A DNA stretch of 54,894 nt. It comes from a virus. Numbering within the stretch: position 1 is the first letter of the stretch; each line of letters starts with the position of its first letter. The position numbers and the translations under genes are program-made. The notes under the pieces were generated by a model. The model saw only the letters and a list, made by a program, of their open reading frames with translations, made no database searches and was not told the origin of the DNA. Shown piece after piece: positions 1-8,334 of the stretch. The stretch is taken from positions 1-54,894 of the IMG/VR virus record IMGVR_UViG_3300024313_000009. One strand, 5' to 3'.

Positions 1-861
1 CCAGTCGTCGCACAATATGAAGTAACTGGTATTAATATCCAAACCGTAAATGGAATCTTATATGATGTTACATATATTTCTGGTTTTGATTTTAGTGTTG
101 GTGGTGATCCTTATGAAGTATGTCTTATACCTGTTGGGCCACAAGGACCACAAGGAGTAAGCGGACCACAAGGAGTAAGCGGACCACAAGGAGTAAGCGG
201 ACCAAGTGGTCCGAGTGGATCAGGTGATATTAACCCTCTTATTGTAAAGTCATCATTTAGTGTTCGTGATGGCTTACCTAGATACTTTATTTCTAACCCA
301 GCACTTAGTAGCTACCGCGTAGGACCACCACGAGGTACCGGTAGTTTGTCTGAAGGTGGCGGATGGAGTTCATCAACATGGCCAGGTGGTGGTGGTACTG
401 GTGGAATTTTAGATGGTACAAGTGGTACAGAAGATGCATTTACTCTACTAGGTAATGGTATTGTTTTAACAAGAAGTCTAGCTGCGGATTCAATAGTATC
501 AATCAGAGGTACTGTAGTAGGAGTTAAAACTAATGGCCTATATACGAATGATGCAACAAATTTTGGTATTCAATTATTTTCCCACGGTTGTGGTATGAAT
601 GGTCAAGGGGAACAGGACTGGGAGGCAATTTGTAATACTCAATTAGATTTTAATGTAACTTATGAAACATATGTTGATGGAGAAACCGGTAGGGCTGTCG
701 CATGTTTTAACGGAACGTTTTTACTTGCAAAAGGTGTCACTAGATGGAATGAAAGATTAATGGTAGGTTTTGCTTGTGATAGGGTAACCGCTGCTCACTT
801 AGGTGGAAATGATGTAATTATTACTTATGCTCTATTCGAAGGAGCTGATCCTCAGCCATAA
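1..861 (+). CDS. Collagen-like tail fibre protein, C-terminal part (5' end outside window)
   Basis: The frame is open from base 1 to the stop at 859-861, so this is the 3' end of a gene that begins upstream of the window. The visible 286 residues start with a beta-rich segment. A Gly-X-Y stretch ([16 protein letters not shown] type) follows at about residues 44-73, then a roughly 210-residue C-terminal domain rich in Gly, Ser and Thr. Collagen-like triple helices joined to a globular C-terminal tip are typical of phage tail fibres, with the tip usually binding the receptor. That role is inferred here. No start is given because the apparent start at 346 (TTG) is only an internal codon. The gene at the far end of the window has the same collagen vocabulary. 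Confidence 0.8.
   Translation, partial: PVVAQYEVTGINIQTVNGILYDVTYISGFDFSVGGDPYEVCLIPVGPQGPQGVSGPQGVSGPQGVSGPSGPSGSGDINPLIVKSSFSVRDGLPRYFISNPALSSYRVGPPRGTGSLSEGGGWSSSTWPGGGGTGGILDGTSGTEDAFTLLGNGIVLTRSLAADSIVSIRGTVVGVKTNGLYTNDATNFGIQLFSHGCGMNGQGEQDWEAICNTQLDFNVTYETYVDGETGRAVACFNGTFLLAKGVTRWNERLMVGFACDRVTAAHLGGNDVIITYALFEGADPQP
145..198 (+). repeat. Three perfect 18-bp tandem repeats coding GPQGVS
   Basis: The unit ggaccacaaggagtaagc occurs three times in a row without mismatch at 145-162, 163-180 and 181-198. Each copy codes Gly-Pro-Gln-Gly-Val-Ser, so copy-number change would lengthen or shorten the collagen-like shaft in frame. Confidence 0.95.
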
Positions 862-912
862 TTTTAAACAATTTCTTTTTTCTAGGTATAATAACTATAA
901 AAGAATAATAGT

Positions 913-1404
913 ATGGAAAACACAGAGGAAAAGAAACTCCAGTGGATTAAGGGTGATAAGTTAGGTAATGTAGAAATAGTCAAGGGTGTTGATAATGAAT
1001 GGACTATATTTAATAGTGGTGGTAGGATAGCAACAAATTTACTTAGTGAATTTTTAGAACCTTTAGATGGTGAACCTTTAGATTTTAATCCACCTACACC
1101 AGCATCAACAAAGGCAGCCAAGGTATATAAAGAAAAATTACCACCACAAAAAGAAACCTCATCTCCAATAAGAACTCTTTTTGATAAGCAGAAAAAGAAT
1201 GATAAAGTAAAACTGAATCTTTCATTTCCAATAAACGTTCCTAAAAAAGCTATATATGAAATTATCAGCTCTTCGTTTGATACCGAAGAAGTAAATGATG
1301 AATTAGAATCCTTTATTAAAAATCAAATATCAGAAGACTTAATTTTAGATAGTCTTTTTGACAGCATTAAGGAATTAATTAAAACTAGATATAAAATTGA
1401 CTAA
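913..1404 (+). CDS. Unrecognised 163-aa protein
   Basis: I do not recognise this family. The N-terminal 50 residues look like a small beta domain (WIKGDKLGNVEIVKG, DNEWTIFNSGGR). A Pro-rich linker follows at about residues 55-80, and the C-terminal 90 residues are charged and predicted mainly helical. No catalytic motif or membrane segment is visible. The ATG at 913 follows an A/T-rich leader with no Shine-Dalgarno sequence. It is the first of five small genes between a fibre gene and the baseplate block. That position suggests a virion-related or late function but does not show one. Confidence 0.7.
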   Translation: MENTEEKKLQWIKGDKLGNVEIVKGVDNEWTIFNSGGRIATNLLSEFLEPLDGEPLDFNPPTPASTKAAKVYKEKLPPQKETSSPIRTLFDKQKKNDKVKLNLSFPINVPKKAIYEIISSSFDTEEVNDELESFIKNQISEDLILDSLFDSIKELIKTRYKID

Positions 1405-1414
1405 GCAATTTAAG

Positions 1415-1430
1415 GTATAATATATAATAA
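1415..1430 (+). promoter_or_regulatory. Late-promoter-like AT element
   Basis: The sequence gtataatatataataa contains taatatataa at 1418-1427, 13 bases before the ATG at 1441. It matches the element recurring at other gene starts in the window and resembles the T4 late promoter TATAAATA. Activity is inferred. Confidence 0.4.
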
Positions 1431-1440
1431 AATCAATCAT

Positions 1441-1815
1441 ATGACACAAGCACCAAATAGAAGACAGAGAAGATTAGCGATGAAGTACCAAGGACTTCTA
1501 AAAGCTAAAAGTAAATTACCATTTCATAAGTGGATGGAATTTACAAGAGAGAATATTGAAAGAGGTAAGGAAATACATGCAGCTAATGTTGATAGTGTTG
1601 ACAAAAAAATAGCATCTCAATTAGAAGCAGCAGAAGAAAGACAAATAGAAGTGTGGAGAGAAGTTGGTTATGATGAATCTGAAATTAAAATGTTAAGAGA
1701 AGCTAATGCCATCTTAATGGTTAAGAATAAAGAAACTTGGAAGGCTGATAAAAAGGAAGCTAGACAAATAATGAAAGATGCAAGAGAATCTTTAAATAAA
1801 AGATTAAATGGTTAA
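1441..1815 (+). CDS. Unrecognised basic helical protein, 124 aa
   Basis: The protein is short, strongly basic and almost entirely helical by composition. It opens with a basic patch (NRRQRRLAMKYQ, residues 6-17) and continues in Lys/Glu/Arg-rich segments able to form coiled coils. There are no cysteines and no membrane segment. The basic start could bind nucleic acid or an acidic partner, but nothing specific is visible. Its last bases overlap the next start at 1808, so the two genes are probably translationally coupled. No family assignment is possible from the sequence alone. Confidence 0.7.
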   Translation: MTQAPNRRQRRLAMKYQGLLKAKSKLPFHKWMEFTRENIERGKEIHAANVDSVDKKIASQLEAAEERQIEVWREVGYDESEIKMLREANAILMVKNKETWKADKKEARQIMKDARESLNKRLNG

Positions 1816-2137
1816 AATTGTTTTAGAGCCTGCAAGAAATGGTGTTATCAAAAGAGTGATTGACGATAATCATGGTGGAGGTAGAGAACAATGGACCTCG
1901 ACCGATGTATATGAATCAAATGATGAGCATAGAAATAAATATGAATACATCATGCGATTCTTTTGGGAACTTTGCGAAGACATAGGATTAGAGTGCGGTA
2001 ACAAATTTGAAAAAGATTGCTTACGGATCAAAACTGAATGGGGTACTCACTATGAACCTAACCAAAAAGAGGTGGATAGTAAAATAAGAGAACTCCAAGC
2101 AGAGATCGATTTATTGAAAGAATGGAAACAGAAATAG
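1808..2137 (+). CDS. Unrecognised 109-aa acidic protein
   Basis: The ATG lies inside the end of the preceding gene (8-base overlap), which supports coupled translation. The protein has a short beta-like start, a central aromatic and charged segment (EYIMRFFWELCEDIGLECG, about residues 46-64) and a C-terminal helix ending in a Lys/Glu-rich stretch. Three cysteines occur in the middle third, without a recognisable zinc-site spacing. I do not recognise the family. Confidence 0.65.
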   Translation: MVKIVLEPARNGVIKRVIDDNHGGGREQWTSTDVYESNDEHRNKYEYIMRFFWELCEDIGLECGNKFEKDCLRIKTEWGTHYEPNQKEVDSKIRELQAEIDLLKEWKQK

Positions 2138-2511
2138 AATTTAATTTTATATACTCTAAGGATGCAATAAAAGTAAAAAAGTTTTTAGGCAGTGTACCAA
2201 GAAATATTGAATGTATAAGTTATATGGATATTTTTAACAAGCTTACAAAAAATGACTTTTATCAATATGAACCGTCTGATGCCGTAGTATCATCTTACTT
2301 AATGAGGCAGTTACAGACAGTCTTAGGTAGGAACACTACAACTTCTATTTTTTATGTTTTAGGAAATCTTAATAAAGGAACTATAATTGGTGTAAAAAAA
2401 TATGTAGAATCTTTAACTGATAGGGCTATATATTATAACATATATCATTCACCTGATATTAATGTAAACGGTACGGCTGAATTATTTAAAGATGCTGTAG
2501 AGTTTGAATGA
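2122..2511 (+). CDS. Unrecognised 129-aa protein
   Basis: It overlaps the previous gene by 16 bases and overlaps the next start in an ATGA arrangement at 2508-2511. The protein alternates short beta and helical segments (for example SIFYVLGNLNKGTIIGVKKY, about residues 75-94) and looks like a small globular alpha/beta fold. I see no P-loop, metal-binding or catalytic signature. The chain of overlaps from 1808 to 3071 indicates a single transcription unit. Confidence 0.65.
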   Translation: METEIEFNFIYSKDAIKVKKFLGSVPRNIECISYMDIFNKLTKNDFYQYEPSDAVVSSYLMRQLQTVLGRNTTTSIFYVLGNLNKGTIIGVKKYVESLTDRAIYYNIYHSPDINVNGTAELFKDAVEFE

Positions 2512-3071
2512 AAGCCCATAGGATATTTACAAAAGGACAAACTGTTTACTGCCTGCTATCATCTTTTAGCAGGCCTAATGTTTTGTTGCCAATAAAAGGC
2601 CTTATAGTAGATACCCAATGGGATCCTGTGAATCCACTATACCAAATACGTATTATTAAGATGTATGATAATATGAAGTATCTTAAGTCTAATTTTTTTG
2701 ATATGAACTTTAAATATGAATTTGATAATAGAGCCAGAAAAATGCCTATTAAAAAAGAAGACTTTAAAAATAAAAGTTTATTAGAGGAAAGATTTAATGA
2801 AAGTGATAGGGAACGGTTTTATGTAATAGTAGAATCGGTTATGTGCAAAAAAACTAAAAATGATTTACAAGGTTTATTTGAAAAGGTTCAGTTTTATATA
2901 ATATCAAAAAATCTAAAAGAAATAAGAGACATATCATCAAGGCCTTTTTTTAAAGGTTCTCTTTCAACTGATAGTTCACAAGAGTTTAATATTAGGTTTA
3001 AAAAAGGCTGGAGCGATAAGTTTAAAAATGGAGATATTGACATTGATAAGTATCTCAACAGCTTAAGCTGA
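2508..3071 (+). CDS. Unrecognised basic 187-aa protein
   Basis: The start overlaps the previous stop (ATGA). The first 55 residues look like a small beta barrel (FTKGQTVYCLLSSF, LPIKGLIVDTQW, YQIRIIKMYD), reminiscent of an SH3-like or KOW-like fold. A Lys-rich helical remainder follows. The overall charge is positive. No enzyme motif is visible. The gene closes the small-gene run, and the baseplate block starts 25 bases later behind a promoter-like element. Confidence 0.65.
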   Translation: MKAHRIFTKGQTVYCLLSSFSRPNVLLPIKGLIVDTQWDPVNPLYQIRIIKMYDNMKYLKSNFFDMNFKYEFDNRARKMPIKKEDFKNKSLLEERFNESDRERFYVIVESVMCKKTKNDLQGLFEKVQFYIISKNLKEIRDISSRPFFKGSLSTDSSQEFNIRFKKGWSDKFKNGDIDIDKYLNSLS

Positions 3072-3083
3072 ATATATACTAAA
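3070..3083 (+). promoter_or_regulatory. Late-promoter-like AT element before the baseplate block
   Basis: gaatatatactaaa overlaps the stop codon of the preceding gene and lies 13 bases before the ATG at 3097. It is a variant of the recurring GAATATATAA element. Function is inferred. Confidence 0.35.
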
Positions 3084-3096
3084 AATAGACTATTAT

Positions 3097-4887
3097 ATGG
3101 GATTCTCTGATAAGATAGGAAAACTTAACGATGCATTATTTCCAACCAACCCAAGCAAAGAAACCGACCAAATAGTTGGGGCGTTTGGTGGCGAATCATT
3201 TGGGTTTGCACATGGGGTAGATACACTGTTTGCAAAAAACTTTTATACACAAGGTGCTGTGCCTGATGTATTTGGTGTAGCTGTAGGTATGAATTCTGTT
3301 ATTCCTAGATCTATTTTTAATAGATATGCTTTATTTAATTTTAGGGGATTGTATGGCGGTTTAACCGGAGGAGAAGTTTTTAATGGGTTTCATGATCAGC
3401 CAGATAATCCTGCTATGGGTGGTGCTGATGCTAGAAATGTATCTATTGCTAAACTCATAGATTACTTTAATACTAATTATCCTAGAATATCTTATACCGC
3501 GCAAGATTTTCTTTATTGTAAATATTATAAACAAGTTCCGGTTAATCATCTGATTACATTGAGAAGGTTCCCTACTCCGGTAAATGATAACATATTTGAT
3601 TTATCTGTTTCTCCTGGGTCTAAAGATCCTAAAGCACCTAAACCAGGTGAAGCTGTAGATGCTACACAGACTGCTGGTGTTACTGCTGTTACTTATATGG
3701 GTGAAGCGGCTGGAAATAAACTAGATGATATTTTAACAATGTCTTATGGATTAAACTATAAGGAAGTTAAATCTGAAATGGAAGATATTAGTAGTGGTGA
3801 TGGTGGTTATACGTCTCAACCTTTTTATTCCAAAATGGGTGGTGTTGGTAAAGCAACCGCTGATGCATTTAAAGGAATTAGTTCAAGACAAAAATTTGCT
3901 AAACAGAATATGTCTACTGGTGATAAGCTAGGAACTACTTATGCTAACTTTGTAATAGGACCAGTTAATGTTATTGATTCAACTAACGTTAGAGATCGTG
4001 GTATGAAATTTTCAAATGACTTAAAACTTAATTTTGAATATGAACTTAAATCTCTTAATTATGTTAATCCTAAAATTGCAATGATTGACATTATAAGTAA
4101 CATGTTAACTATGACTTATAATAATGGTCAATTCTTTGGAGGAGGACAGAGGTACTATGGTAGTGCTGGTGCAGTAGCTAGTCAGTTTGGAGATATTAAT
4201 AAATTAAAACAAGGTGATTTTAGTGGATATATTGGAAGTGTAGTTACTGATGTTGAAACTGGATTTAAAAATGTGTTTGGTGGTGGAACTGGTGAATTTA
4301 ATTTAGAAAATGGTGTAGAAGGATTACTTAAGGTTGGTAAGACTATGTTAGGTAATATGCTAGGTGGATTTTTAAGTGATAATGTTGGGGCAGTTTCTGG
4401 TACACAAGCATCTAAAGCTTTAATAAGTGCGGAACCTACTGGTGATTGGCACGTGACTGTTGGTAATCCATTAAATCCTATTGTTACTATGGGTAACATG
4501 TATTGTGATAATTCAACAATGACGTTAGGTCATGGCTTAGGATATGATGATTTCCCTATGGAAGTTAAATTTGAAATTGATCTTAAGCACGGTAAGCCTA
4601 GAGATAAAGGTGATATAGAAAACATGTTTAATGCTGGTCGTGGTAGAATTTACGCGTCTGCTCAAGGTGAAGAGGATATTTTAAATTTAGCCGGTGAAGA
4701 CATTGCAACATACGGATCAGTTAAGGCAGGTAATTATAAAAAAGGATTACAACCTACACAAGGTGGTTCAACATCTAATGTAAAGAATAGTAAAATAAGT
4801 AACATAAAAAGCAATCCTAATAAACAAGCTACTAGTGATAGTGCAGAATATATTTCTAATACAGTAAGTATGTTTATAGATTCATAA
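3097..4887 (+). CDS. Baseplate / tail-tube-cap-like structural protein, 596 aa
   Basis: Long Gly/Ser-rich and Asn-rich segments and the absence of catalytic motifs fit a virion structural protein. Two regions look like parts of large-phage tail proteins. Residues about 288-350 carry GPVNVIDSTNVRDRG followed by an NPK/AMIDIISNML segment. Residues about 451-525 contain WHVTVGNPLNPI and later DDFPMEVKFEIDLKHGKPRD and FNAGRGR. From memory this second block resembles the beta-sandwich repeats of baseplate hub or tube-cap proteins of the T4 gp48/gp54 group, but I could not align it. The gene directly precedes the gp53-like and gp27-like genes, which supports a central baseplate role. It could equally be another inner-baseplate protein. 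Confidence 0.5.
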   Translation: MGFSDKIGKLNDALFPTNPSKETDQIVGAFGGESFGFAHGVDTLFAKNFYTQGAVPDVFGVAVGMNSVIPRSIFNRYALFNFRGLYGGLTGGEVFNGFHDQPDNPAMGGADARNVSIAKLIDYFNTNYPRISYTAQDFLYCKYYKQVPVNHLITLRRFPTPVNDNIFDLSVSPGSKDPKAPKPGEAVDATQTAGVTAVTYMGEAAGNKLDDILTMSYGLNYKEVKSEMEDISSGDGGYTSQPFYSKMGGVGKATADAFKGISSRQKFAKQNMSTGDKLGTTYANFVIGPVNVIDSTNVRDRGMKFSNDLKLNFEYELKSLNYVNPKIAMIDIISNMLTMTYNNGQFFGGGQRYYGSAGAVASQFGDINKLKQGDFSGYIGSVVTDVETGFKNVFGGGTGEFNLENGVEGLLKVGKTMLGNMLGGFLSDNVGAVSGTQASKALISAEPTGDWHVTVGNPLNPIVTMGNMYCDNSTMTLGHGLGYDDFPMEVKFEIDLKHGKPRDKGDIENMFNAGRGRIYASAQGEEDILNLAGEDIATYGSVKAGNYKKGLQPTQGGSTSNVKNSKISNIKSNPNKQATSDSAEYISNTVSMFIDS

Positions 4888-4901
4888 TATATTGAAAAGA
4901 T

Positions 4902-5444
4902 ATGGATATAAAATCATTAACATTAAAGAATAAACTAATCATAGATAAGACGGGTGAAGGTTACTGGGATCTTACAGCACCATCTTTTATTTATGATTCT
5001 GATTTAGGTGTTAGGGCTTTGCATTATGTAATGCAAGATCAAATTGGTAGAATAGATAAAATTTCAAATATTTATTTTGGTAGTGGTGAATTTATAGATG
5101 CTATTTGTGTTGTTAATAATATCTTTAATCCTTTTAGCGTTAATGAAGGTGATATTTTAATTATTCCAAATTTAAGTAGAAAAGATCTTGTTTATAAAAG
5201 ACCTAATCCTGCATCAAGGCCTAATGCAGTACAAGAGGCTTATGTTGATACTGGGAGACAAAGTGAAAAAGATCAATCAAGAATTCAGAGACTAATTGAA
5301 AAAGCTAAAACGAAAGAGGCTGGTGTAAAACAACCAATGCCACCGAATATGCTACAACTTGGACAAGAATCTAAAACTTACGAAGGTGGAAAAATACAAT
5401 TAGGAACTAACCTACCAAGCAGAAATACTAAACAATCAAACTAA
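4902..5444 (+). CDS. LysM-like baseplate wedge/hub protein (gp53-like)
   Basis: This 180-residue protein has a LysM-like core at about residues 44-89 (GRIDKISNIYFGSGEFIDAI, then NIFNPFSVNEGDILIIPN). The order 'starts up, place-name, Asn, NPF, EGD, L-I-IP' is the usual LysM fold pattern. In contractile tails a LysM-bearing protein (T4 gp53 and its equivalents) clamps wedges around the hub. The C-terminal 80 residues are polar and probably disordered. It sits between the tube-cap-like gene and the gp27-like hub gene, and ends one base before the next start. The gp53 assignment rests on fold pattern and neighbourhood, not on a residue-by-residue match. Confidence 0.6.
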   Translation: MDIKSLTLKNKLIIDKTGEGYWDLTAPSFIYDSDLGVRALHYVMQDQIGRIDKISNIYFGSGEFIDAICVVNNIFNPFSVNEGDILIIPNLSRKDLVYKRPNPASRPNAVQEAYVDTGRQSEKDQSRIQRLIEKAKTKEAGVKQPMPPNMLQLGQESKTYEGGKIQLGTNLPSRNTKQSN

Positions 5445-5445
5445 T

Positions 5446-6942
5446 ATGTCAACGGTAGAAAGAAATATACTAACAGTTATAGAACCGACGATTGAGTTAG
5501 ATGAACTAGAAATGACTGATGTAGAAAGTGGTACTGAAAATTCCGATGGTGATACAATAAAAGAAAAACCTAGTAAGTTTTCTACAATGATACCACTCAT
5601 TAAAATTAATTCTTATGAAGTACAGGGTGATAGATTAGAAACGTTTGAGCTTAAGTCAGTTGGGTTTTATCCAACCTGTAAATTTAGCTTTTTTGATGTT
5701 GATGCTATGTTTACTGCTAGATTTTTTCCAAAGGATGGTGATATTATTCAATTGTATATTAGGTCCCAAGGAGAAGAGACTACATTTAAACCTATAAGAA
5801 TTGATTTTACTATTGAAAAAATAACACCGTTAGGTGGAGGTGGAGCATCAGATGAAGCTTCACAAATCATGGTAGATGGTAGAATGCATGTACCTAATTT
5901 ATTTACCGAGAAGGTTCAGTTTCAAGATAACACTAGTTGGAATTCTTTACTTGCTATTGCAGAAGAATTAAAATTAGGATATGCATCAAATGTTGAAGAT
6001 ACGACAGATCAACAAATATGGACAAATCCTTATGACACTGCACAGAGGTTTATAGAAGATATAACATCAAATTCATATATGAATGATGAGTCTTTTTTCA
6101 CTGCATATATTGACCCTTATTATTATTTAACCTTTGTTGATGCTAATAAGTTTTTTGGAATGGAGGATGATTTAGAAACTAGCCAAATGTTTTCACAAAA
6201 TGCAATAGATACTATGGGTACTGGTGATGACGCTGATAGTGAATTTAACTTTCCTAATATGTTAAGTAATAATTTATCATTGCAGGGTAGCGCTAGATAC
6301 ATATCAAAATATCAGCAAGTAAATAATAGTGGTAAGATAAGTAAAAACAACGGATATAAAAGATATACACAATATTGGGATTTAAATGCAAAAGAATTTA
6401 TAAGTGAATTTGTTGATCCTATAACTAGTGATACTCCAGGAATGGTGCCTGTCACTAAAGGTAGAACAATTAATGGAGAAGTAGAAGGGCCTGTTAATGA
6501 TCAAGTTAAATTTAAGTTTTTAGGTACACAAGGCGATAATGTACATGATAATTATTATTATGCATCTATACAAAATTTTCAAAACCTTGCAGAGATTAAT
6601 AAATTAGGAATGACTATTGAGTTAGATACGGTTAATCCTGCTATATTAAGGTATAGTAGAATTTATTGTTCAATAATGGAAACTGCTCAAATGGTAAAGG
6701 GTACTTTAACTGCTCCAGAAAACGATGAAAATGCGCCTAGTGATTCAGTAAGAAGGACTGAAACACCTGATAATTTAGGTAGTGATGTTAATAATGAATT
6801 TGGTGTTATTAATGAATACCTTTCAGGGTTTTATGTTATTACTGGTATAGAGTATTTTTTAATAAGTGGTGAAGAGGCCGGTGGCGCTGGGTTAAAGCAG
6901 AGGCTACATTTGCGTAGAAGAGAAGTAACTCCATCTACATAA
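5446..6942 (+). CDS. Baseplate hub protein, gp27/gpD-like
   Basis: At 498 residues it is near the size of gp27 and phage D/late-control proteins (about 390-500). After a polar acidic first 45 residues comes a beta-rich region (IPLIKINSYEV, KFSFFDVDAMFTARFFPKDG, DIIQLYIRS at about 48-107). This resembles the first tube-like domain of hub proteins. The central part has the ordered and aromatic features of the second hub domain (FIEDITSNSYMND, FFTAYIDPYYYLTF). The hub normally forms a trimer that carries the gp5 spike and adapts to the six-fold tube. The spike gene lies two genes downstream, as expected. No enzymatic motif is seen. Confidence 0.6.
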   Translation: MSTVERNILTVIEPTIELDELEMTDVESGTENSDGDTIKEKPSKFSTMIPLIKINSYEVQGDRLETFELKSVGFYPTCKFSFFDVDAMFTARFFPKDGDIIQLYIRSQGEETTFKPIRIDFTIEKITPLGGGGASDEASQIMVDGRMHVPNLFTEKVQFQDNTSWNSLLAIAEELKLGYASNVEDTTDQQIWTNPYDTAQRFIEDITSNSYMNDESFFTAYIDPYYYLTFVDANKFFGMEDDLETSQMFSQNAIDTMGTGDDADSEFNFPNMLSNNLSLQGSARYISKYQQVNNSGKISKNNGYKRYTQYWDLNAKEFISEFVDPITSDTPGMVPVTKGRTINGEVEGPVNDQVKFKFLGTQGDNVHDNYYYASIQNFQNLAEINKLGMTIELDTVNPAILRYSRIYCSIMETAQMVKGTLTAPENDENAPSDSVRRTETPDNLGSDVNNEFGVINEYLSGFYVITGIEYFLISGEEAGGAGLKQRLHLRRREVTPST

Positions 6943-6943
6943 T

Positions 6944-6958
6944 GAATAAATAAAAAAA
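6944..6958 (+). promoter_or_regulatory. AT-rich late-promoter-like element
   Basis: gaataaataaaaaaa lies 11 bases before the ATG at 6970. The same string stands before genes at 25665 and 50130. It resembles T4 late TATAAATA and also provides the A-rich leader typical of Bacteroidota start sites. Confidence 0.4.
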
Positions 6959-6969
6959 CAAAAGTATAC

Positions 6970-8331
6970 ATGGCAGATCCAGGTATTTGGAACCAAGAAC
7001 CACCAGAGGAGCTAGCTAACTTAGCTAAAAACTTTCAAAAATCATTTCCTAATAGTTATGACTTTGCAAAGACGTTTGTGCAAACTGCATCTTCTGCTGC
7101 TGGTGGTGGTAATGGTGTAACTAGTTTAGATGATCCAACATACCTAGGTTTTAATGTTAGGTTTGATCCTATGTCACCACTATTTGAAGGCGCACTAGAA
7201 GGTAGTCCTGCTATTCCTGCTGGTGTAGATCCATTAACATTTCAAGGAGGTGATGCTAATAATTTAGGTTCTCATCCTTCTGGTGAATCTGCTGTTGGGT
7301 ATCTGAATAATCTAGGTGAAGTTACAAGGGCTACATATTTGAAAGCTTTCTGCCAGGGTCTTAGAGAAATACAAACAAAAAGACCTTATTATTTTCAGAC
7401 AATAGAAGGATTACAAGAAGCTTTTAATAAAACGGTTAATATGACACCGTATGGTGGAAGCGCTGAAGGTGAAGGAATCACAGTAGGTTGCCTAGAGGCA
7501 ATAGATTTAAAAATGGCTGCAATATTTAATCTTTATAAAGCTGCATGTTATGATGTTAAATATAGAAGAAATCTTTTACCTGTAAATTTAATGTATTTTA
7601 CATGTTATGTTGATGTTGTGGAAGTAAGAAAATTTAAACAAGTTAGAAATTTTATAAATGCCCTCAATCCTCTTTCACCAGAACCAGAACTTAGTAAATT
7701 TGTAAATGAAAACTTTTCAAAGATAACTTTAAAATTTGATGAGTGTGTTTGGGACGCTACTGCCAGTGGGCAAGTTTTTGCAGATGTTACTAATGTACAA
7801 GGTAGTGGTGCTATGACTACGTCATCTATAAAATGGTCATACGGAAGAGTTGAAATACAATCACAATTTGCTGGTTATGATTCTGCATTAATTGATTCAG
7901 CAAATGTAAAACCTAAAACTTTTGGTGATTTAGCAAAAGCAGCAGGTAAAAAATTATTAGATAAAGCAATCCAAGGAGCAGAGAATGCAATCCAAAGAAA
8001 GGCTTTAAGTTTTGTACAAGGTTTAAAGTTTGGTAATGTATATGGCTTAAGAAACCAAGTTCTGAATACCATTAAAAATCCACAAGGTTTATTAAGTACT
8101 CTACAAGGTGCCTTGGCACAAGAAGAAACTACACCAGGATTTGTTGACCCACTTGGTGCTAATATATTTGAAGGAGAGGCTGAAAGAATTGGTGGTAGTA
8201 CACAAAGTATAGAAAGTAATAATATCTTTCCAGAAGAAGATGACGCTTTACCATTACAAAGCAGCAACATATTTGGAACTCAGCCATCAGGGCCTACTCC
8301 ATTACAGAGTAGTAATATATTTGAAGATTAA
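6970..8331 (+). CDS. Tail/baseplate structural protein with repeated NIF tail, 453 aa
   Basis: The most conserved-looking region, about residues 172-225, reads GCLEAIDLKMAAIFNLYKAA, then YRRNLLPVNLMYFTCYVDVVE. This helix followed by 'RR-LLP-N-L-F-Y-V' strands is a pattern I associate with tail and baseplate proteins of large myoviruses, though I cannot name the T4 counterpart. The last 70 residues are low complexity and contain four Asn-Ile-Phe peptides (GANIF, SNNIF, SSNIF, SSNIF). These look like short linear docking motifs on a disordered tail. The gene stands between the hub-like and spike-like genes and stops three bases before the spike start. Confidence 0.5.
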   Translation: MADPGIWNQEPPEELANLAKNFQKSFPNSYDFAKTFVQTASSAAGGGNGVTSLDDPTYLGFNVRFDPMSPLFEGALEGSPAIPAGVDPLTFQGGDANNLGSHPSGESAVGYLNNLGEVTRATYLKAFCQGLREIQTKRPYYFQTIEGLQEAFNKTVNMTPYGGSAEGEGITVGCLEAIDLKMAAIFNLYKAACYDVKYRRNLLPVNLMYFTCYVDVVEVRKFKQVRNFINALNPLSPEPELSKFVNENFSKITLKFDECVWDATASGQVFADVTNVQGSGAMTTSSIKWSYGRVEIQSQFAGYDSALIDSANVKPKTFGDLAKAAGKKLLDKAIQGAENAIQRKALSFVQGLKFGNVYGLRNQVLNTIKNPQGLLSTLQGALAQEETTPGFVDPLGANIFEGEAERIGGSTQSIESNNIFPEEDDALPLQSSNIFGTQPSGPTPLQSSNIFED

Positions 8332-8334
8332 TAT

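Noticed and set aside
145-198. CRISPR-like or regulatory tandem repeat
   Set aside because: The repeats are in frame, contiguous without spacers and code collagen-like GPQGVS.
7875-8270. Minus-strand frame of 131 aa
   Set aside because: Lies entirely inside a supported structural gene, with low-complexity composition and no family resemblance.
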